DNA of 62,127 nucleotides. It comes from Lachnospiraceae bacterium. Its GTDB lineage: Bacteria > Bacillota_A > Clostridia > Lachnospirales > Lachnospiraceae. The stretch is taken from NCBI GenBank assembly GCA_009911175.1, contig QXWX01000040.1, positions 1 through 62,127 on the forward strand, in the 5' to 3' direction. This document shows, in pieces, positions 42,103 through 52,427 of the stretch. Both the position numbers and the translations under genes were made by a program. A model generated the notes under the pieces. The model did not search any database. It saw only the letters and a program-made list of their open reading frames with translations, and was not told the DNA's origin. How positions within the stretch are numbered: position 1 is the first letter of the stretch; every line of letters begins with the position of its first letter.

Positions 42103-44490
42103 ATGTATTTACAAATTCTGAAAAAAGACCTTAAACGCAAAAGGGCGATGAACGTGATATTGCTGGTATTTATTATACTCGCGTCGATGTTCATGTCCTC
42201 AGGCGTGAGCAACATCATTACCGTGACGAATGCGCTGGACAGATATTTTGAAATGGCGGACGTGCCTGATTACTTCGCGATGAACCAAAACAAATCCTCA
42301 GGCAAGGATATTCGCAGGACTCTTGAAAACGCCTCCGCGATAAACGAGTTCCGTATCGAAGAGTTAGTCCGTATGTCCCAGTCCAATATTACGCGGGTCG
42401 GCGAACCGCTTAATGCTTCTGACCTCGGTCAGACATTAGTATTACAGAGCGGCAGAGATATGGGAATAAATTATTTTCTTGACGACGGAAGTATTCTTAA
42501 AAGCGTACCGAAAGGAACAATCTACGCCACCCGTTTCACGGAAAAAAACATGGGATTTAAAGTCGGCGACAAAATTACTGTCGAAATAGAGGGCATAAGC
42601 CGTGAATTTACCTTTGCGGGCGGCTTCAGGGACGCTGTCTGCGGCACGGAATTGATGGGCGTTAAAAGGTTTATCATTAACGGCGAGGACTTTGACGAAT
42701 ATATGTCCGATGAGACGATAAAAAATATGTACGGCGGGAAATTCTTATACATACACACCGCCGACCTTGATAAGACCCTGTCCCAGATAGCGGATATATC
42801 CGACAGCTCTACTTTTGCGGGCGAGGCGGAGATGCTGGATCAAGCCTATATTTTTGATATGATAATCATGGGTCTTATCCTTGCGGTGAGCATTATTCTT
42901 ATAATCATATCCTTTGCGGTGCTGCGGTTCACCATAGCCTTTACCCTCTCCGAGGAATTTCGCGAGATAGGCGTTATGAAAGCAATAGGTATACGCAACA
43001 TAAAAATACGAGGACTGTACCTTACAAAATACGCCGCTATTTCCGTTGTCGGCGCGACTCTCGGCTTGATACTCAGCTACCCGTTCGGAAAAATGCTTTT
43101 AAATTATTCTTCGGAGTCTATTATAATAGACAGCGGCAATAACGGTTTTATCAATATCGGCTGTGCAATTCTGACAGCGGCTGTAATTCTCCTGTTCTGT
43201 CTTGGCTGTACGGGTAGGGTGAGCAAAATGTCCCCGATCGATGCTGTAAGAAACGGGCAGACGGGGGAACGTTTCCGCAAAAAGGGCGTTATGAGCCTTG
43301 GAAAATCGAGGCTTGGCACAACGGCTTTCCTTGCTGCAAACGATATTGTAAGCAGTCCCAAACGCTATGCTGTCATTATCCTTACGTTTTTTCTGTGTAT
43401 GTCGCTGCTGATAATACTTTCCAATGCCACGGCATCTCTTAAAAGCGGAAAGATGCTGAAATATTTCGGGGAGGCGGACGGCCACGTCGTTACGGACATC
43501 GGCGACGATAATGTGAAATTTATGACCGAGGACGGACATGAAAAGGTAAAAAAATATCTTGAAGATATGGAGCTGTCCCTCGCGGAAAACGGTATGCCCG
43601 CAGAATGTATGACGGAATATTTTATTTATACGATGATAAGATACGGCGAATATGAAAGCAAGACGGCTATACTTCAGGGTACGGGAACAACAATGGATAT
43701 GTACGAATATTTAGAGGGTACTCCTCCCCAAAACAGCGACGAAATTGCAGTGACAACCCTTTTGGCAAAAAAGCTGGGGGCGGAAATAGGCGATACCGTT
43801 ACCCTGTCCTACCCGACGGGCGAAACGGCGGAGTTCATCATAACCGCTCTGTATCAGGCAATGGTCAACCAGGGCATATCCGTAAGGGTTCATACCGACT
43901 GTGATATCAACTATATCGCAGCAATCGGCTCCCCCGGTACACTGATAAAATTTACCGACGACCCCGATGATAAGGAAGTACTAAGCAGAATTGAAAAAAT
44001 CAAGGAGCTTTACCCTAAATTTTCAAGCGTTAAAACAGCAGGCGAAGCAGTAAGTGACACTACGGGGGTTGGCGACGCCATAGACGCGGTGAAAAAAATG
44101 TCCGCCGTCCTTACGGTAATTTTAGTCGCGCTTATAACCGTGCTTATGGAGCGTTCCTTTATCGCAAAGGAGCAGGCGGAGATTGCCCTCATGAAAGCCA
44201 TAGGTATGAGAAACGCCAAAATATACGGGCAGCACACGTTAAGATTTTTCATTTCGGCAGCGGCGGCTGTACTTCTTGCGGAGCTTTTGGGTATGCCCCT
44301 TACAAAGCTTTGCTTCGACCCAATTTTCGGAACAATGGGTCTTGAAATGGGTGTGGAATATATGCAAACCCCCATGGAGATATACGCAGTATTCCCCGTT
44401 ATCGCCCTTACCGCCACAGTCGTAAGCGCGTTTTTGACCTCTCTGTACACAAGAAAAATCAAATCATCCGATACGGCAAACATTGAATAA
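42103..44490 (+). CDS. ABC transporter permease, FtsX/MacB type with two FtsX domains
   Basis: A 795-residue membrane protein. ATG 42103 follows GAAAGGAG. There is a membrane segment at residues 17-37, an extracellular loop region, a first FtsX domain near residues 255-390 ('FREIGVMKAIGIRNIKIRGL'), then a second extracellular region and a second FtsX domain at the end ('AEIALMKAIGMRNAKIYGQH'). This duplicated form is typical of Firmicute exporters controlled by adjacent two-component systems. It should work with the ATPase 18 bases downstream, moving peptides or lipids outward. Codon use is richer in A/T-ending codons than in the flanks. Confidence 0.9.
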   Translation: MYLQILKKDLKRKRAMNVILLVFIILASMFMSSGVSNIITVTNALDRYFEMADVPDYFAMNQNKSSGKDIRRTLENASAINEFRIEELVRMSQSNITRVGEPLNASDLGQTLVLQSGRDMGINYFLDDGSILKSVPKGTIYATRFTEKNMGFKVGDKITVEIEGISREFTFAGGFRDAVCGTELMGVKRFIINGEDFDEYMSDETIKNMYGGKFLYIHTADLDKTLSQIADISDSSTFAGEAEMLDQAYIFDMIIMGLILAVSIILIIISFAVLRFTIAFTLSEEFREIGVMKAIGIRNIKIRGLYLTKYAAISVVGATLGLILSYPFGKMLLNYSSESIIIDSGNNGFINIGCAILTAAVILLFCLGCTGRVSKMSPIDAVRNGQTGERFRKKGVMSLGKSRLGTTAFLAANDIVSSPKRYAVIILTFFLCMSLLIILSNATASLKSGKMLKYFGEADGHVVTDIGDDNVKFMTEDGHEKVKKYLEDMELSLAENGMPAECMTEYFIYTMIRYGEYESKTAILQGTGTTMDMYEYLEGTPPQNSDEIAVTTLLAKKLGAEIGDTVTLSYPTGETAEFIITALYQAMVNQGISVRVHTDCDINYIAAIGSPGTLIKFTDDPDDKEVLSRIEKIKELYPKFSSVKTAGEAVSDTTGVGDAIDAVKKMSAVLTVILVALITVLMERSFIAKEQAEIALMKAIGMRNAKIYGQHTLRFFISAAAAVLLAELLGMPLTKLCFDPIFGTMGLEMGVEYMQTPMEIYAVFPVIALTATVVSAFLTSLYTRKIKSSDTANIE

Positions 44491-44508
44491 TGAAAGGAAG
44501 AAGCAATT

Positions 44509-45267
44509 ATGGACATTCTTGAAGTAAAAGACCTCTGCAAAACGTATATCGTAAACAAGCGGCAGAATAATGTACTGAAAAATGTAAATTTCAAAATTGG
44601 CGAGGGAGAAATGGTCGCCGTTATGGGTCCGTCAGGCTCTGGGAAATCCACGCTGCTGTACGCAGTTTCGGGCATGGATAATTTTACCGCAGGAGAAGTG
44701 AGTTTCTGTGGGAAAAATATCGCAGGGATAGGAGAAAGAGAACTTGCAGACCTGCGCCTTGACGAAATGGGTTTTATCTTTCAGCAAATGTATATGCTGA
44801 AAAACCTCACCATATTGGATAATATCATACTTCCTGCAACGCAATCCAAAAAGCAGCGTGAACCCCGCAGGGAAACGGCGCGGCGCGGCCAGGATTTCAT
44901 GCGCAGGCTCGGCATTATCGACATTGCCGACAACGACATCAATGAGGTTTCGGGCGGTCAGCTTCAGCGGGCGTGCATCTGCCGCAGTATGATAAACGAC
45001 CCGAAAATGATTTTTGCGGACGAGCCGGCAGGGGCTTTGAACCGTGCTTCCTCCGACGAGGTAATGGAAGAGCTTGTAAAATTAAATTCTGAGGGAACAA
45101 CAATCATGCTCGTTACTCACGATGTTAAGGTCGCGGCAAAATGTACAAGGGTCATGTACATTGTTGATGGGAACATAAAGGGAGAGTACGACTTAAGCGA
45201 CTGTTCCACACAGATAAGAGAACGGGAGCGCGCATTGAATAACTGGCTTTTGGAATTAGGGTGGTAA
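44509..45267 (+). CDS. ABC transporter ATP-binding protein (LolD/MacB-like)
   Basis: A 252-residue ATPase from ATG 44509 behind GAAAGGAAG. Walker A 'GPSGSGKST', Q loop 'FIFQQMYMLKNLTILDNI', signature 'VSGGQLQRA' and Walker B 'MIFADEPAGALN' are present; the usual 'TGALD' reads 'AGALN', with N in the D-loop. It pairs with the FtsX permease before it. The response regulator gene starts two bases after its stop, so exporter and sensor are one operon. Confidence 0.93.
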   Translation: MDILEVKDLCKTYIVNKRQNNVLKNVNFKIGEGEMVAVMGPSGSGKSTLLYAVSGMDNFTAGEVSFCGKNIAGIGERELADLRLDEMGFIFQQMYMLKNLTILDNIILPATQSKKQREPRRETARRGQDFMRRLGIIDIADNDINEVSGGQLQRACICRSMINDPKMIFADEPAGALNRASSDEVMEELVKLNSEGTTIMLVTHDVKVAAKCTRVMYIVDGNIKGEYDLSDCSTQIRERERALNNWLLELGW

Positions 45268-45268
45268 T

Positions 45269-45931
45269 ATGGATATTCTCATTGTTGAGGACAACAAGGA
45301 GCTTGCCGACTTGCTGTATGATTTTCTCCGTGCGGAAAATTATACGGTATCGGCGGTTCAAACAGCCGAAAAAGCCTTGCTGCTGTACGATAGATACGGC
45401 GCAAGGCTTGTCGTGCTTGACATCATGCTGCCCGACAAGGACGGATTTTATGTTCTGGAAAAAATCCGCAGGTCAAGCAACACGCCCGTATTGATTGTAA
45501 GTGCGAAAACGGAAAAGAATGACAAGCTGAACGGATTGAATCTCGGCGCAGACGATTATATAGAAAAGCCATATGATATTGATATTATGCTCGCAAAAAT
45601 AAGCGGAATTTTTAAGCGACGATACGCTCTTGACGAAATTACTGACGGCAATATACGCATAAATAAGGCGAGCCGTGTCGTTTACAAAAACGAAAAAGAA
45701 CTTGAAATGACCACGAAGGAATTTGAGCTGCTTCTGCTTTTGATGGAGAATAAAGGCAGGGCTTTAAGCAAGGAATACATTTTTGAACAGGTCTGGGGCA
45801 GCGACAGCTTTTCAGAACAGCAGACACTGACGGTACACATAAAATGGCTGCGGCAGAAAATAGAGGACGCCCCCAAAAATCCTAAAAAAATAGTTACTGT
45901 ATGGGGGGGTTATAAATATGAAAGCGTTTAA
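45269..45931 (+). CDS. Response regulator, OmpR/PhoB family
   Basis: A 220-residue regulator. The receiver domain has 'ILIVEDNKELADLLYDFL', phosphorylation site D in 'LVVLDIMLPDKDG' and K in 'GADDYIEKP'. The C-terminal winged helix ends with 'WLRQKIEDAPKNPKKIVTVW'. Start ATG 45269 overlaps nothing but has a weak site (GGTGGTAAT). It should control the exporter operon in response to the sensor kinase that overlaps its 3' end; because that kinase is broken, signalling may be lost. Confidence 0.93.
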   Translation: MDILIVEDNKELADLLYDFLRAENYTVSAVQTAEKALLLYDRYGARLVVLDIMLPDKDGFYVLEKIRRSSNTPVLIVSAKTEKNDKLNGLNLGADDYIEKPYDIDIMLAKISGIFKRRYALDEITDGNIRINKASRVVYKNEKELEMTTKEFELLLLLMENKGRALSKEYIFEQVWGSDSFSEQQTLTVHIKWLRQKIEDAPKNPKKIVTVWGGYKYESV

Positions 45932-47136
45932 CAGAATTTTCTCGATAGTTGCGGTTGCCGTGATACTATTGTTTGCTGTCGTGAATCTGATTCTTGCTGC
46001 CGACAAGACCAATAACGGCAGACTGTACCGCGTAGAGATAAGCCGCCTTGTTCGAGAAATAGAAGCGAACGGTTCTGCCGACATTTCCGAATGTGTGTAC
46101 GTTACAAATATTGAACGATACGGAGAAAAATTTTACAGCACGGACAGCGACTATGTTATCCGTGAAATAAACGGAGAACTTTATCGCTTTGATTACAATA
46201 CTAACGGCTACTCCGACAAAACGCAGCTTACAGGAATTGTAAATGCCGTTCTCGGCGTTATGGCGATTTTAATTATAACGGTTTTGCTTTATATAAAATT
46301 CGCAATTCTTATGCCCTTTGAACGTCTGAGCGGTATCCCTTACGAGCTTTCAAAGGGTAATCTCGCCGCGCCGATAAAGGAAACGAAAAACCGTTTTTTC
46401 GGAAAATTTCTTTGGGGAATCGATATTCTCCGTGAAAATATCGAACAGCAAAAGCAGCGCGAACTGGAAATGCAAAAAGAAAACACTGCTGCTATCGCTC
46501 TCGCACGATATTAAAACGCCACTTTCCGCTATAAAATTGTACTCGGCAGCACTGTCGAAAAATTTGTATTCGGATGCGGAAAAGCAGCACAAAATCGCTG
46601 AAAATATCAACGAAAAAGCGGACGAAATCGAGGGCTATGTTTCACAGATTATAACAGCTTCAAGAGAAGATTTCTTCAGCCTTGAAGTGAACATGGGCGA
46701 GTTTTATCTTTCGGAACTTGTTGAAAAAATCGCGGGATATTACAGGGAAAAACTGGCGCTTATCAAAACAGATTTTATTATCGGGAAATATAAAAACTGC
46801 CTTCTATCGGGAGATTTGAGCAGGAGCGTTGAAGTGATGCAAAACATTATTGAAAATGCCCTCAAATACGGCGATGGCAGACGTGTGGAATTGATTTTCC
46901 CCAAAGACGACGAATGCGTCCAAATTGCAATCATGAACGGCGGTTGTACGCTTGAGAAGGACGATTTGCCGCATATTTTCGAGAGCTTTTGGCGCGGAGC
47001 AAATGCGGGAAACATTGGCGGCAACGGGCTGGGGCTTTACATTTGCAGACAGCTCATGCGCAAGATGAATGGCGAAATTTTTGCGAAGATCGACGATGAC
47101 ATCATCACTGTCACCACAGTTTTCGCAAGAGCGTAA
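45918..47136 (+). pseudogene. Sensor histidine kinase, split by a +1 frameshift
   Basis: The first 188 codons from ATG 45918 give two membrane segments flanking a short extracellular domain ('VAVILLFAVVNLILAAD', 'AILIITVLLYIKFAILMPFE') and a linker. The dimerisation and phosphoacceptor helix ('LLLSLSHDIKTPLSAIKLYS') and ATPase domain ('NIIENALKYGDG', 'NIGGNGLGLYICRQLM') lie in the next frame. The shift falls in the A-rich run at 46474-46483, where one base too many is present. Such homopolymer runs slip easily, so the change could be reversible, fixed, or a sequencing error. Confidence 0.88.
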
Positions 47137-47199
47137 ATGATTGAAAATTGAAAAGGCCATGCAAAGGATAGGTAAATATATGCGAATCAATCACACAAG

Positions 47200-47360
47200 A
47201 GAATAAAGATTGCCAGTCATGCAAAAGAGGCGGAGAAGCTCTACAGAGGGTTCCATGGGTACCTGGTCACAGATGCCTATACCGGGTATGACTCCCTGGA
47301 TGGGATATGCAGGGCACTGTGCTGGGCAAAAGCGTCAGGAACTGAGCAGGCCTGTCCTGG
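47200..47360 (+). mobile_element. IS66 family transposase remnant
   Basis: The frame from 47212 reads 'ASHAKEAEKLYRGFHGYLVT', then 'DAYTGYDSLDGICRALCWAK', matching the core of IS66 TnpC where 'TDAYSGYE' and 'CWAHVRR' occur. Less than a tenth of the gene remains. It marks the right edge of the AT-richer island. The rest of the stretch up to 47589 shows nothing clear. Confidence 0.65.
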
Positions 47361-47589
47361 AAGGATTTTGGGCGTGGTCAAGAGCCAGCGGCATCGTATA
47401 TACATTGGTAGACCCCACGGACGAGGAAATGCAGGAAATGGAACGGGAATATATGCAGCGTACCAAACGTCAAACCGCCTAAATACGGGCGTGGCAGGAG
47501 AAAATCTATGCTCCTGCCGATACATATCTATTTTTATCCCTATCTGGTTTAACCCATCATGTAAAAAAAGAGAAACGGTATTTATGGGT

Positions 47590-49855
47590 TCAATAGACTT
47601 TCATATACTGATAAATAAATCTCCTGGAAGGAGTCATGTTCTGTTTGACCATATGGGAAAACTGGCGATAGATCTTCCAGGCTTTTTTTGTGTCTTCTTT
47701 TGTGGCGTTTTTGTTGTAAAACATGGTTTCCAGTACGGTTTGGTACAGCCATTCCATGGATTCAGAAGGAATTTCCGGGAAATAGTCCCGGAGCGTTTCA
47801 AAGCCCTGCAGGCTCAACAGGTCGGTGGGTTCCATTCCCTGAAAAACGGCTGTATCATAGAGCGCCCGGTAGATCCGCCGGATTCCGGCGCCCCGGCGGA
47901 CGCTTCGGAACTTCCGGTATCTGCGCTGCCTGGGTGAGCAAAAGCAGGATGGCCGCCCCCAGGCAGAGGATGCAGACGGCGCAGGATTTCAGGAAGAAAA
48001 GCCCCCAGCCCGCGGCATTGCGGGTCCAGGAATGCCTGCCGCTGGATACGGCGGGAATGCCAGGCTCTGGACGGACGCCGTGGTAGGGCAGGGTATGCTC
48101 CTTTGTGATCCATTCTCCGTCTTCTAAAACCTGACACCAGGCATGGCCCATGTCCCCGGTGACCTCCGCGGTGTAGCTGCCGTCCTCCTGACGGCGGAAA
48201 GCGGAGGCGGGAACGGCGTAACCCTGGACATATCTGGACGGATAGCCGCACATGCGGTACATCAGGGCTGCCGTTGTGGCAAAATGGACGCAGAAGCCTT
48301 TTTGATTGTCAAACAGGAAATATTCGGCAAAATCCTGTCCCGATGGGGTAGGCCCAGGCTGGAAATCGTAAACCGTATGATTCTCAAATTCTTTCTGGAT
48401 AAAGTCGGAAGCTTCTGCAAGTGTTTCGGGAGCATGTTCCTGGCAGAGCGTGTCCAGGCGTTCCAGGCTGTCCGGATATTCCAGGTAGCTTTCAGGCGGA
48501 ATCTCGTTTTCAGAAGTCAGGTCATACCAATGGCTGTCCATATAGGACACGCCGTACGCAGAAGGATGGTACACGGTTCCTTCCGGCCTGGAATCCAGGG
48601 TCAGGGTCAGCCGGGTGCCGGCGTCCGGCTGAAAATGGGACAGGGCATTCAGATCCGGAAATTTGGCTGTGCTGACAGTCACGGTTCCCTTGGAAGTGCC
48701 GATACGGAGAGCTTCGGCATTTTCCAGGCCGTTTTCGGCGGAGGGCTGTGAAGTGTCCCCGTCCGGGGTATCCCCGGACGATTCGGCGGAAAACTCCGGC
48801 TGGATGTCTGTTTCAGGAGTGGGATTCGGGACAGCCGGCAGCTCTTGGGGCTGGGGCGGATCGCTTTTGGCCCCGGAACTGTCTGCATCCGGCTGTTCCG
48901 GGTTTTGGGGCTGCTCCTGTTCCGGGGGAACTTCCCGGGCCAGCCGTTTCTTTTCCTCACGCTCTGCCTTGGCCTGAGTATAGGAATCCTGCAGGGGCTG
49001 AATCCATCCGGTTTCGATGGTCTCACGGGTACGGGCGTAAAAGCCGTCGGAGGGTTCCTTGCATGCTTCCAGCGGACGGCTGGCGAAGGCGGACAAGGAG
49101 ATCAGCAGGGCCAGGACGCAGGCCGACGCAGTCCCTTTGAGCAGTGCGGCGCGTCCGTCCCGGCAGCCGCAGATCGCTGCGTATACTCCGCCCGAGAGAA
49201 TCAGCATCCAGCAGGAGGTTTCGGACGGAACCAGGGTTTCTGCCAGAATCCACCCGGCGGGAGCCAGGAGAAGGACGTACGCTGTCAGCTTTCCCGCCCT
49301 GAGATGCAGGACCAGGCTCCAGATGAACAGAAGGGGCAGCAGGAAGAGCGCAAACATGAACGCCATTTCCGGATCGGGAACCGGCCGGATGGTGTAGGGA
49401 TTCGCATTTGGCCTGCGGACGCTCAGATAGGCGTTGGCCGTCAGGTTGATCACATTGACCGCCCCATCCTGGTGCCGCCAGATCCAGACCCCGGCAAGGC
49501 AGAAAAACAGAAGCGGAAGAAAAAATTTCCACAGCCTGCGCAGAGGGGCGTTCCAGAGGGCGGTCAGTGCGGCGGTGAAAAGGAAGCAGAGGAGATACAG
49601 CCGGGGAGTGTCTGCCTCAATGGGAAATACGCCGGTCAGGCAATGCCACCAGGAGAACATAAGAAACCAGACCGCCGCCAATTGGGCACCGGCCAGCAGG
49701 AAGGGATGGAGCCGGTTTTTTAGGGGATTCCGGATCAGGCGATGGCCGCCCGTCTGGTCGGATTCCGATCTAAGGGATCTGTCCTGGGGATAGAATTTGG
49801 AATCGGTTTTGGAATATAAGGTGATTCCGTTCCGTATTTTTTTGCGTTCCTTCAT
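47590..49855 (-). pseudogene. Transglutaminase-like membrane protein (TgpA type), C-terminal frameshift
   Basis: ATG 49855 follows AAAAGGAGC on the minus strand. There are about eight N-terminal membrane segments, a proline/glutamate-rich extracellular stretch, and a transglutaminase core with C in 'NQKGFCVHFATTAALMYR', H in 'GDMGHAWCQVLEDGEWI' and a following D/E region, then one more membrane segment. Near 47918-47932 the frame shifts: the main frame stops at 47855, while the cytoplasmic tail ('RRIYRALYDTAVF', 'MEPTDLLSLQGFETLRDYF') continues in another frame to 47590. The catalytic part is intact, so a tail-less protein could still be made. It is the third gene of a MoxR-DUF58-TgpA set. 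Confidence 0.85.
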
Positions 49856-49888
49856 AATTATAATGCTCCTTTTTTGCGGCCGCTGCTT

Positions 49889-49903
49889 ACACGGCGCCGT
49901 ACA
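49889..49903 (+). repeat. 15-base repeat ACACGGCGCCGTACA, first copy (second at 52200-52214)
   Basis: Identical 15-mers with the palindromic core ACGGCGCCGT stand 34 bases upstream of the transglutaminase start and 68 bases upstream of the MoxR start, in the same orientation to each gene. Possibly a shared regulator site. Confidence 0.5.
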
Positions 49904-49987
49904 TTCGCATCTGGGCTGCGGCTCAGGGTGCAAACAGTCACGTTCTGTTTTCCTACGCTGCCGTGCGGACAGCATTTTTGCGGGGGA

Positions 49988-51136
49988 TCATAGCTGCAGC
50001 AGCTCCTGGGTCCCGCCGTTTACGGTGAGCGTCCCGTCTGCGTTTAAAACTACGATGCTGCTGAAATTCACGCCCCGGAAGGCCTCTTCATAGCAGGTTT
50101 TTTCCAGCTCTTCATTCTGGAAGGGCTCGGTGGACAAGAGCCGCCAGATCCATTCATAGACTTCCTCCGCCGTGCTGACTCTCCATTTGATGACCCGGCT
50201 GCTCTTTTCTTCAAACCATGCGGCCATGTGGATGCATTTTTCTTCCAGAAGGGTGATCGACAGCGAGGCCGCCTGCTCCAGCAGACGGTTGAATCCGGCG
50301 CTGCTTGCGTCGGCAAGGGGCAGGCGAACCCAGAGAAGCACCACGCAGCCCATGGGAAGGCTGTTTTCCTTGACCATCAGGCTGTCCTCCTTGGCGCTTA
50401 ATTTCCAATGGATGGAATGGATGGAATCCGGCGGGCGGTATTCCCGGATCTGGTAGATCTCACTGGGGTCGTCCCCTTTTTTTTCGGTGGAATATTCGTC
50501 TGCGTCGGCAAGAAATTCCCTCGTCCGCCGTGTGATTTCCAGGGGCATCAGTTCAAAAGGCGGCATGATCCCGATGGCCCGGCGCTCTCCCAAAGGAATC
50601 GTCCGGCAGAAGATCCCCAGCATGTCATAGAGTACCAGGGCGTCCAGCCGGTATTCCACCGTGCCTGCATAGGCGGAATCCAGTTCCACATCCAGCTTCT
50701 GCTCCTCAAAGGGGGAGAGCTCGGAAGGGGCATATTTGATCCGGTGGGCAGCTTTGGTTTTTCGGCGGAAGAAACCTTTCCGGGAGAGGGAGGCCGCTGT
50801 GCCAGTGGCGGAGCCGTTTTTTTCGATTCCCGGGGCGGGCTGTCCGGAAAAACCATTTCGCACCTGTGCCCGGAGGACATATTTTACACTCCAGAGCCTG
50901 GAATGGTTTTTCAGGATCAGAGTACCGGAAAAACGTTTTCCGCACTCGGCCATGGCCGGGAACCTGCCGAAACGGACGCTTACCTGCCTGCCTGTATGCC
51001 GGAGGAACAGGCAGGAGCAGATGGGGTACAAAAGCTCCAGAATGAGAAAGCCGGTCCAGATCTGCCCGTCATACATAAAAAACAGATAGGTGCTGCCGAG
51101 AAACACCAGTATATATCCGATTATTCGTGCTGTCAT
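49988..51136 (-). CDS. DUF58 domain protein
   Basis: A 382-residue protein from ATG 51136 behind GAGGATCG. Two hydrophobic segments lie at the start ('IIGYILVFLGSTYLFFM'), and the DUF58 core is 'GDDPSEIYQIREYRPPDSIH' with 'SIHWKLSAKEDSLMVKE'. DUF58 proteins have a von Willebrand A-like fold and always accompany MoxR ATPases. The set is thought to act in assembly or quality control of envelope complexes. It lies between MoxR and the transglutaminase. Confidence 0.9.
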   Translation of the reverse strand: MTARIIGYILVFLGSTYLFFMYDGQIWTGFLILELLYPICSCLFLRHTGRQVSVRFGRFPAMAECGKRFSGTLILKNHSRLWSVKYVLRAQVRNGFSGQPAPGIEKNGSATGTAASLSRKGFFRRKTKAAHRIKYAPSELSPFEEQKLDVELDSAYAGTVEYRLDALVLYDMLGIFCRTIPLGERRAIGIMPPFELMPLEITRRTREFLADADEYSTEKKGDDPSEIYQIREYRPPDSIHSIHWKLSAKEDSLMVKENSLPMGCVVLLWVRLPLADASSAGFNRLLEQAASLSITLLEEKCIHMAAWFEEKSSRVIKWRVSTAEEVYEWIWRLLSTEPFQNEELEKTCYEEAFRGVNFSSIVVLNADGTLTVNGGTQELLQL

Positions 51137-51166
51137 ATTCGATCCTCGTTTTGTTCTGCGGATAGC

Positions 51167-52132
51167 TTATTTTTTGGAAATGGACGGCGCCGTGGTGTGA
51201 TCCAGGATCTGCTGGATCAGGTCGTCCGCCAGGATGTGTCCCACTCTGGCCTTGGTGCTGAGCTGGATGCGGTGGGCGGCAACGGCGGGAAATACGGCCT
51301 TCACATCATCCGGGACCACGTATTCCCTGCCGTTTAAGTAAGCGCAGGCCTTTGCCATGGAAGCCAGGGCGATGGTGCCCCGGGGACTTAAGCCCAGGGC
51401 GATCATTTCCTGCTCCCGGGTGGCTTTGGACAGGCGGGCGATATAGGAATAGACCACATCGTGGACAAAAATCTCACTTACCCGTTCCTGGGCTTCCAGC
51501 AGGCCGTCGGCGGAAAAGACACGTTCCGCCCGGGCGTCCGCCCTGCCGTACTGGTTTCTCTTTAAGATATCCACTTCTTCCGTGACCGTGGGGTAGCCCA
51601 TTTTCACGCAGATCATGAAACGGTCAAGCTGGGAGTCGGGGAGGAGCTGGGTTCCCGCGGAGCCGGTGGGATTTTCCGTTGCAATGACGATAAACGGGTT
51701 TCCCACGTTCCGGGTGATGCCGTCCACGGTGACGTGGCGTTCCTCCATCACCTCCAGGAGCGCGGACTGGGTTTTCGGGGAGGTCCGGTTGATCTCGTCG
51801 GCCAGCAGGAGGTTGCACATGACTGCGCCGGGCTGGTACACGAACTGCCCGGTCTCTTTCTGATAAATGGTAAACCCGGTCAGGTCTGCCGGGAGTACAT
51901 CCGGGGTGAACTGCACCCGGTTGGCTTTTAAGCCCATGGCGTGGGAAAATGCCAGGGCCATGGTGGTTTTGCCGGTGCCGGGAATGTCTTCTACGAGTAT
52001 ATGTCCTTTGGCAAGAAATGCCATCATGATCTGTTCGATGATATCAAATTTTCCGACCACCGCTTTCTGCACCTGGGAAATGACGGCCCGGGGGGTGCCG
52101 CGCAGGTCGGAGTCTTCTCTGTAGTTTATCAT
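51167..52132 (-). CDS. MoxR family AAA ATPase
   Basis: A 321-residue AAA+ ATPase. ATG 52132 is taken as start because GAGGACAAGG precedes it; ATG 52147 is also open. Walker A is 'DIPGTGKTT', Walker B 'LLADEINRTSPKTQSALLEV', sensor 1 'IVIATENPTGSAGTQ', and the C-terminal lid ('GLSPRGTIALASMAKACAYL') is typical of MoxR. It acts as a chaperone with the DUF58 protein. First gene of the leftward operon. Confidence 0.94.
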   Translation of the reverse strand: MINYREDSDLRGTPRAVISQVQKAVVGKFDIIEQIMMAFLAKGHILVEDIPGTGKTTMALAFSHAMGLKANRVQFTPDVLPADLTGFTIYQKETGQFVYQPGAVMCNLLLADEINRTSPKTQSALLEVMEERHVTVDGITRNVGNPFIVIATENPTGSAGTQLLPDSQLDRFMICVKMGYPTVTEEVDILKRNQYGRADARAERVFSADGLLEAQERVSEIFVHDVVYSYIARLSKATREQEMIALGLSPRGTIALASMAKACAYLNGREYVVPDDVKAVFPAVAAHRIQLSTKARVGHILADDLIQQILDHTTAPSISKK

Positions 52133-52427
52133 AATCCTTGTCCTCATTTTTATAGAATACGTGCAGCTTTGCAGCCGTGTATATCATAGGTAATTGTTCA
52201 CACGGCGCCGTACACTTGCAGAACGGAAAACGGCCAACTCCGTGATGGGCCGGATGCCGCTGCAGTGAACGTCCGATCCGAGTGTGGACCATAATTATCA
52301 TACCATAAAATTGAAAATGGGTCAAAAATATACAAGCAAAAAGTCCGGAATCTACATTACAGCAGGGTGCGTAAGGTTTATGCTTATAACCAGAAGCATG
52401 AGATTCAAAAAAGGAGAAGAAGCGAAT

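Noticed and set aside
40685..47136. Treating all frameshifts as programmed or phase-variable
   Set aside because: Only the 13-bp repeat has the sequence form expected for switching; the other single-base shifts may be mutations or sequencing errors.
48845..49723. 292-codon plus-strand frame
   Set aside because: Antisense to the transglutaminase gene; low-complexity glutamine/glycine sequence without motifs.
49889..49903. GGCGCC palindrome as a replication or attachment site
   Set aside because: Only two copies, no integrase or replication gene nearby; a regulator site is simpler.
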